DNA of 64,000 nt from MPNP01 sp026709725 (GCA_965200805.1 OZ241384.1:1922001-1986000); one strand, 5' to 3'; shown: positions 44,273-53,600, numbered from the stretch's first letter. Numbers and translations: made by a program. Notes: a model not told the origin generated them from the letters alone.

Positions 44273-45118
44273 ATGATTGCCTTGCCTGAGCCAACATCCG
44301 TGCTCAATCGCGCTCGCTGCAAGGTGGGCAAGATTGTGGAGAGTCCCCTGGTCGTGCGGTTTATAACCGCACTGATTGTCCTCAATGCCATCACATTGGG
44401 CCTTGAAACATCCGCGCACGTCACGGGACGCGTTGGCCATCTTCTCCTGATTGCCGATCAGATCATCCTGGCGATTTTTGTTCTTGAACTGCTGGCCAAA
44501 ATCTTTGCCTACAGCTGGCGCTTCTTCACCAGCGGCTGGAACATCTTTGATTTTGTGATCGTTGGAATCGCGCTGGTGCCATCCAATGGGGCACTTGCCG
44601 TGCTGCGGTCACTGCGAATCCTGCGCGCATTCAGGCTGATTACGATCATCCCATCAATGCGGCGTGTGGTGTCGGCTCTCATGGCCGCAATTCCCGGAAT
44701 GGCCAGTGTCGTGGCACTTTTACTGATTGTCTACTATATTTTCGGTGTCATGGTGACAAAACTCTACGGCGCCGCATTTCCGGACTGGTTCGGGACGATC
44801 GGCAAAAGCATGTACTCATTGTTCCAGATCATGACACTTGAGAGCTGGTCGATGGGGATCGTGCGGCCGGTTATGGAGATCTACCCATACGCATGGCTCG
44901 CTTTTGTCCCTTTTATTCTCATCACCAGTTTTGCAGTGATCAATCTCTTTATCGCCGTCATTGTGAATGCCATGACAGAAATGACCAAGGTTGAAACAGA
45001 AGCATTGCAGGAACAGATTCATACGGTGAGTGAGGCTGAGATGTCCGTTCTGCTTGAGCGGATGAAGACCTTGCAGACCGAAATGAAAGAGATCAGGTCT
45101 GCACTGGAACGCAGGTAA
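44273..45118 (+). CDS. Bacterial voltage-gated sodium channel (NavBac type)
   Basis: 281-residue six-helix channel subunit expected to form tetramers. S1-S3 span about residues 27-105. S4 carries regularly spaced arginines (VLRSLRILRAFRLITIIPSM). The pore loop has the selectivity filter TLESWSMG near residue 187, as in NavAb-type channels. S6 is followed by a C-terminal helical neck with heptad character (METEALQEQ-type region to MKTLQTEMKEIRSAL). Such channels occur in marine and alkaliphilic bacteria and are linked to motility and pH homeostasis. ATG 44273 is 120 bp after nhaA. Confidence 0.92.
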   Translation: MIALPEPTSVLNRARCKVGKIVESPLVVRFITALIVLNAITLGLETSAHVTGRVGHLLLIADQIILAIFVLELLAKIFAYSWRFFTSGWNIFDFVIVGIALVPSNGALAVLRSLRILRAFRLITIIPSMRRVVSALMAAIPGMASVVALLLIVYYIFGVMVTKLYGAAFPDWFGTIGKSMYSLFQIMTLESWSMGIVRPVMEIYPYAWLAFVPFILITSFAVINLFIAVIVNAMTEMTKVETEALQEQIHTVSEAEMSVLLERMKTLQTEMKEIRSALERR

Positions 45119-45172
45119 TCCCCGGGGATGCAAATCAGTGCCGGTGTGAGCGAATGTCACCAGGAGGGCGGT

Positions 45173-45925
45173 GTGAACCTGCTTGCCGAAGGCGACCCGG
45201 AACCCGTAACAATTGTCAATGCTGCAAGCGCATCAAATGTGGTCCTCATCTGTGAGCATGCGGGGAATATGCTGCCCAAATCTGTCGACGGGCTTGGTCT
45301 GGCGGCTGAGGTCATGTCCTCCCACATCGCCCTGGATATTGGCGTTGCCCCGATTGCCCGTCGCCTTGCCGATTTGCTTGATGCTCCGCTTGTTCTGCAG
45401 AACTATTCACGCCTTGTCTATGATTGCAATCGCGATCACACATCACCTGATGCTATCCCGACGGAAAGTGACGGGGTCCCTGTGCCGGGAAATACAAACC
45501 TCACCGACATCGAGAAAGCCATGCGTCATCGTGCGGTATTCAAACCCTACGCCGAGGCAATTGAAGCGGTTTTCAAGGCCTGTCCGCGCAGGATCAGTTT
45601 CTCAATTCACAGTTTCACGCGCACATATCAGGACACTGTCCGCCCTTGGCACGCCGGCATCCTCTATCGACAGGATTTTTTGACAGCGCGCATTCTGCTC
45701 GAAACATTGCGCCAGAGATTGCCGGAGGCAGAGATTGCGTACAACCGCCCCTACCATGTCACAAGAAAGCATGACTGGTTTGTAACGCGCTTTGCCGAAC
45801 CACGACGACTTCGACATGGCATCTTTGAGATTTGCAACGCAATGATCAGGGAACAGCCCGATCAGGATCGATGGTCAAACCATCTCCTCGCTGCCATCAG
45901 GAATGTTCTGCAGACGCTTGATTGA
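45173..45925 (+). CDS. N-formylglutamate amidohydrolase family protein
   Basis: About 250 residues. Members hydrolyse N-formyl-L-glutamate in histidine breakdown, or related N-acyl amino acids. Family motifs are VVLICEHAGNMLPKSVDG near the start, ALDIGVAPIARRLADLLDAP, VYDCNRDHTSPDAIPTESDG and later ISFSIHSFTR. AGGAGG at 45162 with 5-nt spacing selects GTG 45173; ATG 45128 is an alternative 15 codons upstream. No hut genes are nearby, so the histidine pathway link is unproven. Confidence 0.9.
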   Translation: MNLLAEGDPEPVTIVNAASASNVVLICEHAGNMLPKSVDGLGLAAEVMSSHIALDIGVAPIARRLADLLDAPLVLQNYSRLVYDCNRDHTSPDAIPTESDGVPVPGNTNLTDIEKAMRHRAVFKPYAEAIEAVFKACPRRISFSIHSFTRTYQDTVRPWHAGILYRQDFLTARILLETLRQRLPEAEIAYNRPYHVTRKHDWFVTRFAEPRRLRHGIFEICNAMIREQPDQDRWSNHLLAAIRNVLQTLD

Positions 45926-45954
45926 CGCGCAGTCCTGATCGGCAATGGCATGGA

Positions 45955-46998
45955 TCACGTCAGCCATTGCTCGTGATCAAGACCGACAATTGAGGCAACT
46001 GAGGCGGACCCTTCGCTCTGCAGATGGACATCAATACCCTGACAAATCGCATCAATCAGGCCGACGCCCTGGTAGACCAGTGCCGTATAAATCTGGAGTG
46101 CAGTGGCCCCAGCCCGGATTTTTGTTATGGCGTCAGCGGCACTGGCAATGCCGCCAACGCCAATGATCGGCATTGTGCCATTGGTGGCGGCGAAGACCTT
46201 TGCCAGGATACGGGTGGATTGATCAAAGAGGGGGACCCCTGACAGCCCACCCGTCACCGAGCGGATGGGAGAGGAGAGCGGTGGGCGATGGCGGGTCGTG
46301 TTGGTCGCGATGAAACCGCTCACTTCGGCCTGGCAGGCAAGATTGACGATCCGCTCGAGATCGGCATCCGAGAGGTCGGGCGACAGTTTGAGAAAGACTG
46401 GAATGTCAGGACAGGCAACGCTGCGTGCCTCCTTTACAGCAGAGAGTGCCCGTTTGAGTGTGGCATGATTGCGCAAATCAAAGTGGCTGTCCTGATTGGG
46501 GCATGAAACATTCACAGTCAGGTAGTTCACATATGGACCGCAGGTGGTGATGACCTGTGCGTAATCGGATTCCGGGTCCCCGCTGGCGGTGTTGGCGGCA
46601 ATATTGAGGCCGATGACGCCATCTGCACGGCGACAGGCAAGGCGTCGGGCTGTCGCCGCCGCGCCATCATTATTCAGTCCCATCCGGTTGATGAGTGCCG
46701 CATCCTCCCGCAGGCGGAAAAGGCGGGGGCGCGGATTCCCGGCCTGGGCAACAGGTGTGATCCCGCCGATCTCCACATGACCAAAGCCCAGACGCAGGAA
46801 CCCTTCAGCAGCAGTGAACCTTTTGTCAGCCCCGGCTGCAAGACCGATTGGATTCGGCAGATCAAGACCGGCCAGGCGACAGGCAAGGCGTGGCAGCCTG
46901 GTATGGCGGGTGCCGGGGAGCAGATCACGACGGATTGTCTCCAGAGCCAATCTATGGCTCAATTCCGGCGGGAGTCGTGTCAGCATGCCAAGCATCAT
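45955..46998 (-). CDS. pyrD: Dihydroorotate dehydrogenase (quinone, class 2-like)
   Basis: Oxidises dihydroorotate to orotate in pyrimidine synthesis, at the membrane with quinone as acceptor. From ATG 46998 (MMLGMLTRLPPELSHRLALE) it is 347 residues with the class 2 N-terminal helical domain. FMN-site motifs follow: NPIGLAAGADK (class 2 normally has GFDK), LRLGFGHVEIGGITP, ALINRMGLNNDG and IIGVGGIASAADAITKIRAG. The active-site loop is NVSCPN: Cys at the position of the catalytic base, as in class 1, whereas class 2 enzymes have Ser (NxSSPN). The overall architecture is class 2, so this is a mixed signature. Confidence 0.9.
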   Translation of the reverse strand: MMLGMLTRLPPELSHRLALETIRRDLLPGTRHTRLPRLACRLAGLDLPNPIGLAAGADKRFTAAEGFLRLGFGHVEIGGITPVAQAGNPRPRLFRLREDAALINRMGLNNDGAAATARRLACRRADGVIGLNIAANTASGDPESDYAQVITTCGPYVNYLTVNVSCPNQDSHFDLRNHATLKRALSAVKEARSVACPDIPVFLKLSPDLSDADLERIVNLACQAEVSGFIATNTTRHRPPLSSPIRSVTGGLSGVPLFDQSTRILAKVFAATNGTMPIIGVGGIASAADAITKIRAGATALQIYTALVYQGVGLIDAICQGIDVHLQSEGSASVASIVGLDHEQWLT

Positions 46999-48161
46999 CG
47001 CTGTCGCAGTTCCCCCGAATCGCCGTGGGCGCACTTTGCTCTGTTCGACACGTATCCTATCGCAAGGGGTGGGCTGAATCCAGCCAGTCCAGGACACGCT
47101 GCTCAATACGCTGCATGCAGCCCCGGTCCACCGAAAAACTGATCACGCACGCCAGTGCCTTCCCCGGAACTCCGACCATCGTGCCTCCCATCGCAGCAAT
47201 CCGGTTGGGTTAACCGGTGGCGTGCCACCCCGAACAGACGGCGGGCATTCAGATTGGTGCCGAATCGGGTTCTGCGGACTGAGCCGATACGGAAGCACCG
47301 CCCCCAAACCAGGAAAAAACGCGAAGGAAAGGAAAAAAGAGAAAATAAAAACGGGTTCATGCTCATGGTGCGGTGCCCCCGGTGCAGGGGTCCGGTCTCT
47401 CCGATGGCAGAATCGGTGGAAATGGCCGCTCCCGACCACCGGACAGCCCCCATGTGGCACCCCCACAGGTGTCCATGCGACACAGGTCCGCAACCGGTAC
47501 CGGCAGGGATGGACCATCGAGACCCGTTTCAGGACCCCGAATCCCGCACCTGCATCAGGGACACCCGCCTGAACGCCGCCGGCCCGGGCCATGTCCCGCC
47601 GGGGGTGCCATCACCGCGGTGTGCGTCGCCGACCTGTCACGCCGGGCCCACGACCATCCCGGCCACCACCATCCATCCCGAAGACGGCATCCAACACCTC
47701 CCGACCCTGCCCAGTGCCCGGGGGCCACCGGGATATTCTCACCGTGACCGATGGTGTGCCCCCGGCATCAGACACTTCGTCATCGACCCCGGACGCCTCG
47801 TCGGCGCCCACCCCGACAGCCGACAGGACATCCCCGGGGCCAGAAGGATCCGGCAGGGACTCGAACGATTCAACCGGGCCGTCCAGATCCGTGACGCCAT
47901 CAACGGAAGACGGCTGGAAGAATCCGCCCACGCAGGTGTGGGATATTGACGGGGGGCGTGATGGCGGCACCATCGAATGGGATGGTGAGGGGATGTGCAG
48001 TTCTGTATAGCATGGCATTCACCCTGTGGGTGACGTCTGATACGATGAATCCTGCACTGATGCGGGGGGCAGATTCAGGAATTGATCGAGTCTTTTCCCT
48101 GTTTTTGGTCGTGAATACGGAGGACACCGCCCCCGGCCCATGGGTCAGACCTGTTCTGCGC
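46999..48161. other. Gene-poor, GC-rich stretch with repeat family D copy 2
   Basis: No supported gene. Long overlapping open frames on + and - (47143-48018) are products of base composition. At 47951-48026 lies the inverted match to 39333-39409. Confidence 0.45.
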
Positions 48162-48874
48162 TCAGCTGCCCGGTCCCTGACAGGAGGACTCCAGACAGTA
48201 GTTCGACGAGTCCGTACTCGACCGCAGGGAGCGGTTGTCGTTGATGGTGACATAGTAGTCATCAAGGGTGTGATCCCAGTCAGTGCCGTCCGCCTGCCGG
48301 ACGGTCCCGGGATACAGTCGGGCGGCCACCGCGCGGGTCCGGTGCACGCACAGGGTGTTGAAGTTGCCGCCCACAGGCACATAGACCGTGCGATTGCCCG
48401 GATTGGCGCAGTCATTATCCTCGGTGATGGTGAAGCGGATTCTGTTTTTGCCCGGCATCACCCGGTAGCCCGCTCCGCCGACAATGACGACCTCGACCGC
48501 AGATCGGATCCTCACTCTGGCCTCCATGAAAGCTGGAGATGCCCGCCGGGATGTGCACGGTCGTGCCGTCACGGATCACCCTTGTGTCCGTCTCGTCCAT
48601 GTAGACCTCCACCCCGTAGTCGTAGAGCCGCCTGTGACTGGTGCGCGGCACGGCGAAGAGCTGGACTGTCAGGTCGGATTGCGGGGCCGGCGTGGCCTTG
48701 GCATTGAATTGCTGCGGACAGCCCGCCATGTTCTCGGGGCAAGAGTTGCCGTCGCACTCCCCGATCAGTGAGAACTCGGTGCCGAGTTCCACCGTCGGGA
48801 CTTGCGCCAATGCGCCAGTGGCCAGCCAGACCGCTACCAGCGCGGTGGCAATCCGTGTTATGAATCGAAGACAT
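48162..48874 (-). pseudogene. Secreted protein, frameshifted
   Basis: Two frames together give a coherent exported protein. A one-base indel just after ATG 48874 hides the signal peptide (RIATALVAVWLATGALA, then QVPTVELGTEFSLI). The next part runs to IRDGTTVHIPAGISSF; a second frame break near 48525 leads to ARVRIRSAVEVVIVGGAGYR, MPGKNRIRFTITEDNDC and a Cys-containing end at 48162. The beta-rich pattern resembles Calx-beta/Ig-like surface domains, and the RVRIR..IADD style recurs in the fragment at 52796. Family uncertain. Confidence 0.55.
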
Positions 48875-48956
48875 GATCAACTTCACCGAAGTTGTTCGCG
48901 AGTGCGTAGCCTATTGCGTAGATACTGGAAGTATCCCAGTGCAATATACCGTACAT
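48858..48956 (-). CDS. Candidate 32-residue small protein or leader peptide
   Basis: GAGGAGAACAACC-ATG gives a strong start at 48956. The frame reads MYGILHWDTSSIYAIGYALA, then NNFGEVDHVFDS, and stops at 48858. It overlaps the ATG (48874) of the secreted-protein pseudogene by 17 bp, so it could couple translation to it. Alternatively it is the start of another lost gene. No family known. Confidence 0.4.
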   Translation of the reverse strand: MYGILHWDTSSIYAIGYALANNFGEVDHVFDS

Positions 48957-49074
48957 GGTTGTTCTCCTCATCAGCTGGACACAAGGGCCGTGTCCTGGTT
49001 GAGCAGGCTACCCCTGCCGAGTGGCCACAACTCTGCGTGACAACGGGGCGATGATGCCGCCCGCAGCGCGGCTC

Positions 49075-50658
49075 TCTGGCCGGCCCTGAACCCGATTCCA
49101 TGCCCCAGGGCCGCACGGGTCGGCCGGCTCTGGCCGTGCCACATGATCGGGTGCCCCGGCCCATGATGTGATGGTGCGCCCGGGATCATGCCTCCGGTCA
49201 CGCTCGCCACCGGGATGGGCCGCGCGGGCGACGGCATCACCGAGGCGCCGTGGTGCTGTCAGTTCCCGTTCGCCCGCATAGTCATCAAGGAAGCGGATCT
49301 CATCATCGGTGAACATCAGCGCCGGGTCGCAGTCAGGCGCCCCCGGCCGGGCAGGGTCATGACCCCACAGTGCAGGAACCGGGCGCCAGGCGATCACCCC
49401 ATTGACGGCCGGTCACCCCATTGACGGCCGGTCACCCCATTGACGGAGGGGCCCGCTGCAGCCGCTCGGCCTCCCGGAACAGAGGATGCTCGACCCGGCA
49501 GCCGGATTTGAGCACCCGGAAGACATCCTCCACGCGCCAGCGCCGGCGAGAGCGGCCGACGATCCCGACCGCTTCCCCTGCGGTCCTGACAGGGAGGGTG
49601 GTCAGCAGGACCCACCGGATCGGGGCTTCATCATCGGGCGGTGCGATCTCCCGGACATGCACACCGGAGACGGCCATGGGGTCAGGGATCGACCGGGCAT
49701 CGTGTCCGGGGGCAGGCAGGACAACGCGCCCCAGATTGAACACCGGGGGCGGATCCCGCAGCCTGCCGGGCGCGTCCTCCTGGCGGGGCGGGCCTTCCTC
49801 CCGGCTGACTTCCGCCGCTCGGTCAGCCCCTCGACTTCAATGTCGATCATGCCGGCGGGCGGGCCGCCGGACAGGACATCGAACAGTGTCCTCCGGCCTG
49901 CACTCTCCCCACTGCCCCTGTCCGTCCCATCGGGCGCCGGGGTGCGGTTGTGTCTGGCCCGGACCGGCAGGCGGCGGCGCGGGCGCCGGCGCTGCAGGGC
50001 GAACATCGCGAACATGTCGGCTTCCCGGTCGAGGGCGGTGATCACCCGGGTCCGGCCACCAGCCTCGCGCAGGGCGGCATTGGCATCGCGGAAGCCCCCG
50101 ATCCCATGATGGGCATCAAGCCGGCGGGCGGTCCTGCGGTGCGGGTCGGCCCCTGCGTCCCCTTCCCCGCCCCCTGTGGTCCCCGCTTCTGCGCATCGAA
50201 GCCGAGCTGCAGAGACCGGGCGGCAGGCCGGTTTCTGTCACCGCCAGTGTCGCATGCAGATGCAGGCCCAGTGCGGTGGCCGCTGTCTGGTTCCTGCCGA
50301 TGATCTGCAGCCCATCGCAGTGGGGGCGGCGGGAGAAGCCCGGATCGGTGCCGTCCTGGATGACCGGGACGGTCTTCTGCCCGCGAAGCCGCTGGACCGT
50401 GCGCGCCCGGTGCGGGGCGAGGATGTTGGGGACGGTGACCTCCGATTCGGCCGGGGCCTCGATCATGCGGCAGAAGCCGGTGACGGCGCTGCCCTCGGCC
50501 GCCGGTGATGCATTGATCGTCTGCCCCGGATGCGCCGCCGGCAGGGCTGCGCTCTTCACCAGACGCGCGGACAGTCGCTTGTCACCCGGGGATTCTCCGG
50601 ACAGGGCCCCTCCGAACGCGTTCTCCGCCCACCCGGTGGTCTGCAGACCCGTCGGCAT
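49075..50658 (-). pseudogene. IS4-family (Tn5-like) transposase, multiply frameshifted
   Basis: Starts at ATG 50658: WAENAFGGALSGESPGDKRL, then SARLVKSAALPAAHPGQTIN, the Tn5-type DNA-binding N-terminus. The first catalytic Asp is in VIQDGTDPGFS, the second in ALDREADMFAMFA, and the glutamate region in WRVEDVFRVLKSGCRVEHPL. The end is recognisable as FTDDEIRFLDDYA, PRRLGDAVARAA and HPIMWHGQSRPTRAALGHGI. These pieces fall in at least four frames. A 19-bp tandem repeat interrupts the C-terminal third. Clearly non-functional. Confidence 0.85.
49395..49446. repeat. 19-bp tandem repeat within the transposase remnant
   Basis: CACCCCATTGACGGCCGGT occurs at 49395-49413 and 49414-49432, with a third partial copy from 49433. 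The unit length is not a multiple of three, so each copy changes the frame. Confidence 0.85.
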
Positions 50659-51379
50659 TCAGGCCCGCACCGGGGGCCCGCAACACCCTCATCGGCGCAG
50701 GTTTCCACGAGAGAGGGTCTCCGCACATGATCATGCGGGGTCCCGCTCCGCAAGGTCCACCGGCAGGCGGGGCGGGACCCGCCCGAGGACATGGGCGGCG
50801 AGATGGGGACACCGCACCATCGGGCCCGGAATGATCGAACGGGGAGGAAACGGCTCAGGCAGACCCCCTGTCCGAGCCGGGCCCGGCGCTGCGCATCATC
50901 CCGGCCCACCCGATGATGGCGGGGCCGTCATCCCGGGCCCGGACCCGCAGGGCGGCGGCCGGGACGCCGACGGCCCCCGACCGGCCATGGGCGGAGCCGA
51001 TGAGGGAGCGCCAATCAGGGAGGGGAGCGGGCGGGCGGCGAAGACGGCCGGCCCGTGCGGGTGCTCATGGGCGATCATCGTGTTCCCATCGGTCTGACCT
51101 GAAGGGGGGGGGCGCATCGGGGGTGCGGGTCAGGGTGAGATGCAGGCCCCCGATGGCCATGCATCATGGGGCCGCCGGCTGCTGCGGGACATCCCCGGGG
51201 GTGGCACGGGTGCATCGGGCCGACGCGGTTCGTGCCTGAGTGTTGTCGCCTGCGGGGGTGGCGGGGTGATCGCCGGGGGCCGTGCGGCCGGCGCCTTCAT
51301 GCAGCCGGCGGGCCGGGGGCGGACGCGGGCATCATGGAATGCGAAGGCATCGCAGATGCGCCGGCCCGATGGTTATGGA
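50659..51379. other. GC-rich gene-poor stretch
   Basis: About 720 bp of high GC with no supported gene; probably decayed mobile-element flank. Confidence 0.45.
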
Positions 51380-51484
51380 TCAGTGGGCGCGGCGGCTGGC
51401 GAAGGATTCGCTGGAGAGGATCGCAGCGATCTGCGAGAGGGCGTCGTCGTTCTGCAGGCGGCGGCTGATCTGTGACTGTTGCAT
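51380..51484 (-). pseudogene. Short DUF4338/DruA-like N-terminal fragment, copy B
   Basis: ATG 51484 opens 34 codons: MQQSQISRRLQNDDALSQIA, then AILSSESFASRRA, and a stop at 51380. This resembles the N-terminus of IS-associated DUF4338 proteins, which continue after SRRA with a winged helix. Here the gene is cut at that point. It lies near the Tn5-like transposase remnant. Confidence 0.4.
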
Positions 51485-51657
51485 GGGGACCTGTCTCCGT
51501 GACTGGGTGATGCAGGTCGCATGGCATGCGGGAATCAGGTTGTCCAGACCTTTTTACGGATACATGGGAGGGCTAGCGTAGCGATCTGCGAAAACCATAA
51601 GGACGCACAAGGCCCGTTATCATCGGCCTGCACTGGCCCGGTCAGCAGGCCTCCCGA

Positions 51658-52381
51658 TCACTCGCGTCGGGTGCCGAACGCACCGATCCGGTTGCCGCAC
51701 TCCGTCTCGAACACCCCACCGGCCTCGGTATGACCCGGCCCATGGAAGGTGCCCTTGACAAAGCGACCCACCCGATGGCCTGATGCAAACCCGTCCGCTG
51801 TGAAGGGCACATCGACAGAGCCGGCCCCAAAGTCCGCCGTCAGAGCGGCATCACCCTGGAACGCTTCGTTGCGGGCATAGTCTGCACCGACCATCACACC
51901 GCGCCAGGTGGCCGGGCCGCTGGTTGGTCGCGAGCCGGTGGCATCGCCTGCGGTGGCGGCTATTGCGGTGTCATCATCGGCAAAGCCGCCAAACATGACA
52001 TGGTCACCCCAGCCGCCATAGGTCTGGTAGGTGACAAGCGTGCCGAGGAACGTGATCCGGTTGCCCCCCTGCATCACATAGAGACCATGCCGTGTCATGA
52101 CGGGTTCATAGGTGCTGGACGCCAGCTGGGAATCTGATGGTAGGGCGTGCCGGCCGACAGCCGGTGTCCGAGCAGATCGCTTCGCTGTCGTTGATATCGA
52201 CACTGTCGGCCCGGCACTCAATCGCAACGAGCGCGTTGCAGATCTCGGCCCTACTGAGGGCCAGCGGGGTGCCGCCAATGGCCTCTCGGATGGTTGCGGT
52301 GTCATCAAGGGATTGGCCGGAGCCACCACCACAGACGGTCAGGAGACAGGCAAGCGCAAGCGTTAGGGCGCACGGTAGCAA
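51658..52381 (-). pseudogene. Outer-membrane barrel lipoprotein (transferrin-binding-protein-like), frameshifted
   Basis: A lipoprotein-type signal (ALTLALACLLTVCGGGSG; lipobox LTVC) begins the upstream frame, which reads on to ARPTIR. A frame break near 52130 leads to QLASSTYEPVMTRHGLYVMQ. The second half has the repetitive beta-strand pattern of TbpB-like/Slam-type surface lipoproteins: YGGWGDHVMFGGF, SGPATWRGVMVGADYARNEA, and the hallmark end GTFHGPGHTEAGGVFE..GAFGTRR. The broken frame makes it non-functional as it stands; the original start is unclear. Confidence 0.6.
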
Positions 52382-52574
52382 TCGGGCAATGCTCCCATGG
52401 GGTCTCTCCGTGTTGCGTCGCCCACCGGGTGGGACTCAACAGCCACCCGGTGGATCATCATGATGGGGCGCGTCTACAGGACGGGATGGGCGAGGGCAAG
52501 GGGCGGCCCGCTCAGCAGGAGTGATTCTCCTATGGCTGACTTTTACTGGCATCTCCTGACGCACCTTGGCTCTT

Positions 52575-52634
52575 GGCCTGATTCGGTCGAATCAGGCCGC
52601 CGCCCTCCGTGCCAAAAGGCTCCGCCTGGCACGG
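52575..52634. repeat. Two adjacent palindromes, REP-like
   Basis: GGCCTGATTC and GAATCAGGCC (52575-52598) form a perfect 10-bp stem around GGTC. Next, CCGTGCCA and TGGCACGG (52607-52634) pair around AAAGGCTCCGCC. The first core recurs at 30027-30044 and the second hairpin at 56177-56206. Confidence 0.65.
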
Positions 52635-52664
52635 GCCGGGGAGGTGACGCGGATCGACGCTGCC

Positions 52665-52733
52665 GCGAAAAATTCGGGAAACGGGGCCGATTTTTCGCCG
52701 GATCGCTGATTGGGGCTCAATGCGATTTTGGCA
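52665..52733 (-). repeat. Dispersed repeat family B, copy 2
   Basis: Inverted match to 30501-30569, with the core GATCGCTGATTGGGGCT. Confidence 0.65.
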
Positions 52734-52795
52734 GATCACCTATTATCAAGGATGTGCAGATTCCCGAGTCAGCCATACGAGGATCACACCCCCGC

Positions 52796-53307
52796 TCAGC
52801 TGCCGAAGGTGGAATCGCATTCCGGTTTCAGGAAGGTGAGCCCGTAGAGGGGGTCGGTGGCATCCGCGTCATCGTCCGCGATGCGGATCCGGACGGATCC
52901 GCTCTGCGCCCCGCCGCCGTTGCGATTGACCTGGATGTTCACATCGATGCGGCGGGGCGCCCCCTGCTTCTTGCAGTTGTCGTCCTTGGTCGTGACCAGG
53001 AAGGGGAAGGCAATCGTCCGCCGCCCGTTCCGATCCGTCCATCCCCAATTCTCCGAGACGGTGCTGGTGGGGATCATGTGCCAGGTGTTGGGGTTGGAGG
53101 GCGCGTTGTCGGCGCCGATCCGGGGGTAGGTGTCGGCAAACGCATAGCAGTTGGTGCCGCCCCCGCAGGAGATGGCCACCCACAGATCGCCCGGGGCACC
53201 GGGCGGCAGCTCGGCGTTGATGGTGAATTCCACCTCCTCGCCTTCATCGACGGTGATGTCGCCGGTGCCGGTGGAGCTGCCGGCGTTGCCGCCACTGACC
53301 CAGCGGA
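52796..53307 (-). pseudogene. 3' part of a secreted beta-rich protein gene
   Basis: Open on the minus strand from within the end of the coiled-coil gene at 53308 down to 52796. It reads NAGSSTGTGDITVDEGEEVE, then FTINAELPPGAPGDLWVAIS, and near the end SVRIRIADDDADATDPLYGL. There is no signal peptide or start of its own; the 5' end appears to have been replaced at the junction with the coiled-coil gene. It resembles in style the broken secreted protein at 48162-48874. Extracellular function lost or unknown. Confidence 0.5.
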
Positions 53308-53529
53308 TCAGGAGAACAGCGCCACCGCGCCGATGACGAGCGCGGTGCAGCCGAGGACCAGGGTGATCGTCCAGCGCTGATTGTCCTTGTCGCGTTTGGC
53401 CATGTCGGCCTCCAGACTGGCGAGTCGGGCGTCAATCCGTGATTCCATCGCTTCGTTCTCCGCACGCTGCGCGTCCAGCCGTCCTTTCAGTTCGGCGATC
53501 ACCCGCGCGTTCTCGGTCTCATTTGTCAT
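53308..53529 (-). CDS. Small coiled-coil, C-terminal membrane-anchored protein (dispersed paralogue)
   Basis: 73 residues from ATG 53529 with GGCAGGG immediately before it. The helix AELKGRLDAQRAENEAMESR, then IDARLASLEADMAKRDKDNQ, closely follows array copy 1 (EAMEARIDASLAR..DMAK..RDKDN). The end is a membrane segment (WTITLVLGCTALVIGAVALF) with one residue after it. It lacks the MTGMGD leader. Its upstream region shares repeat family C with the copy at 39070. Function unknown. Confidence 0.72.
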   Translation of the reverse strand: MTNETENARVIAELKGRLDAQRAENEAMESRIDARLASLEADMAKRDKDNQRWTITLVLGCTALVIGAVALFS

Positions 53530-53600
53530 CCCTGCCCATTTAATCCCTCAACCGCCTCCTGTCAACCCCAATCACCACCCCCCAAATCAGCGATCCAATC

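Noticed and set aside
47155..47949. 264-codon + strand open frame
   Set aside because: Overlapped by equally long frames in other phases, no start signal and no family likeness; GC-rich composition explains it.
53307..53308. Fusion protein of the 53308 coiled-coil gene with the downstream secreted fragment
   Set aside because: The two are in different frames and the coiled-coil gene ends normally after its membrane helix; the junction is better read as a replaced 5' end of the secreted gene.
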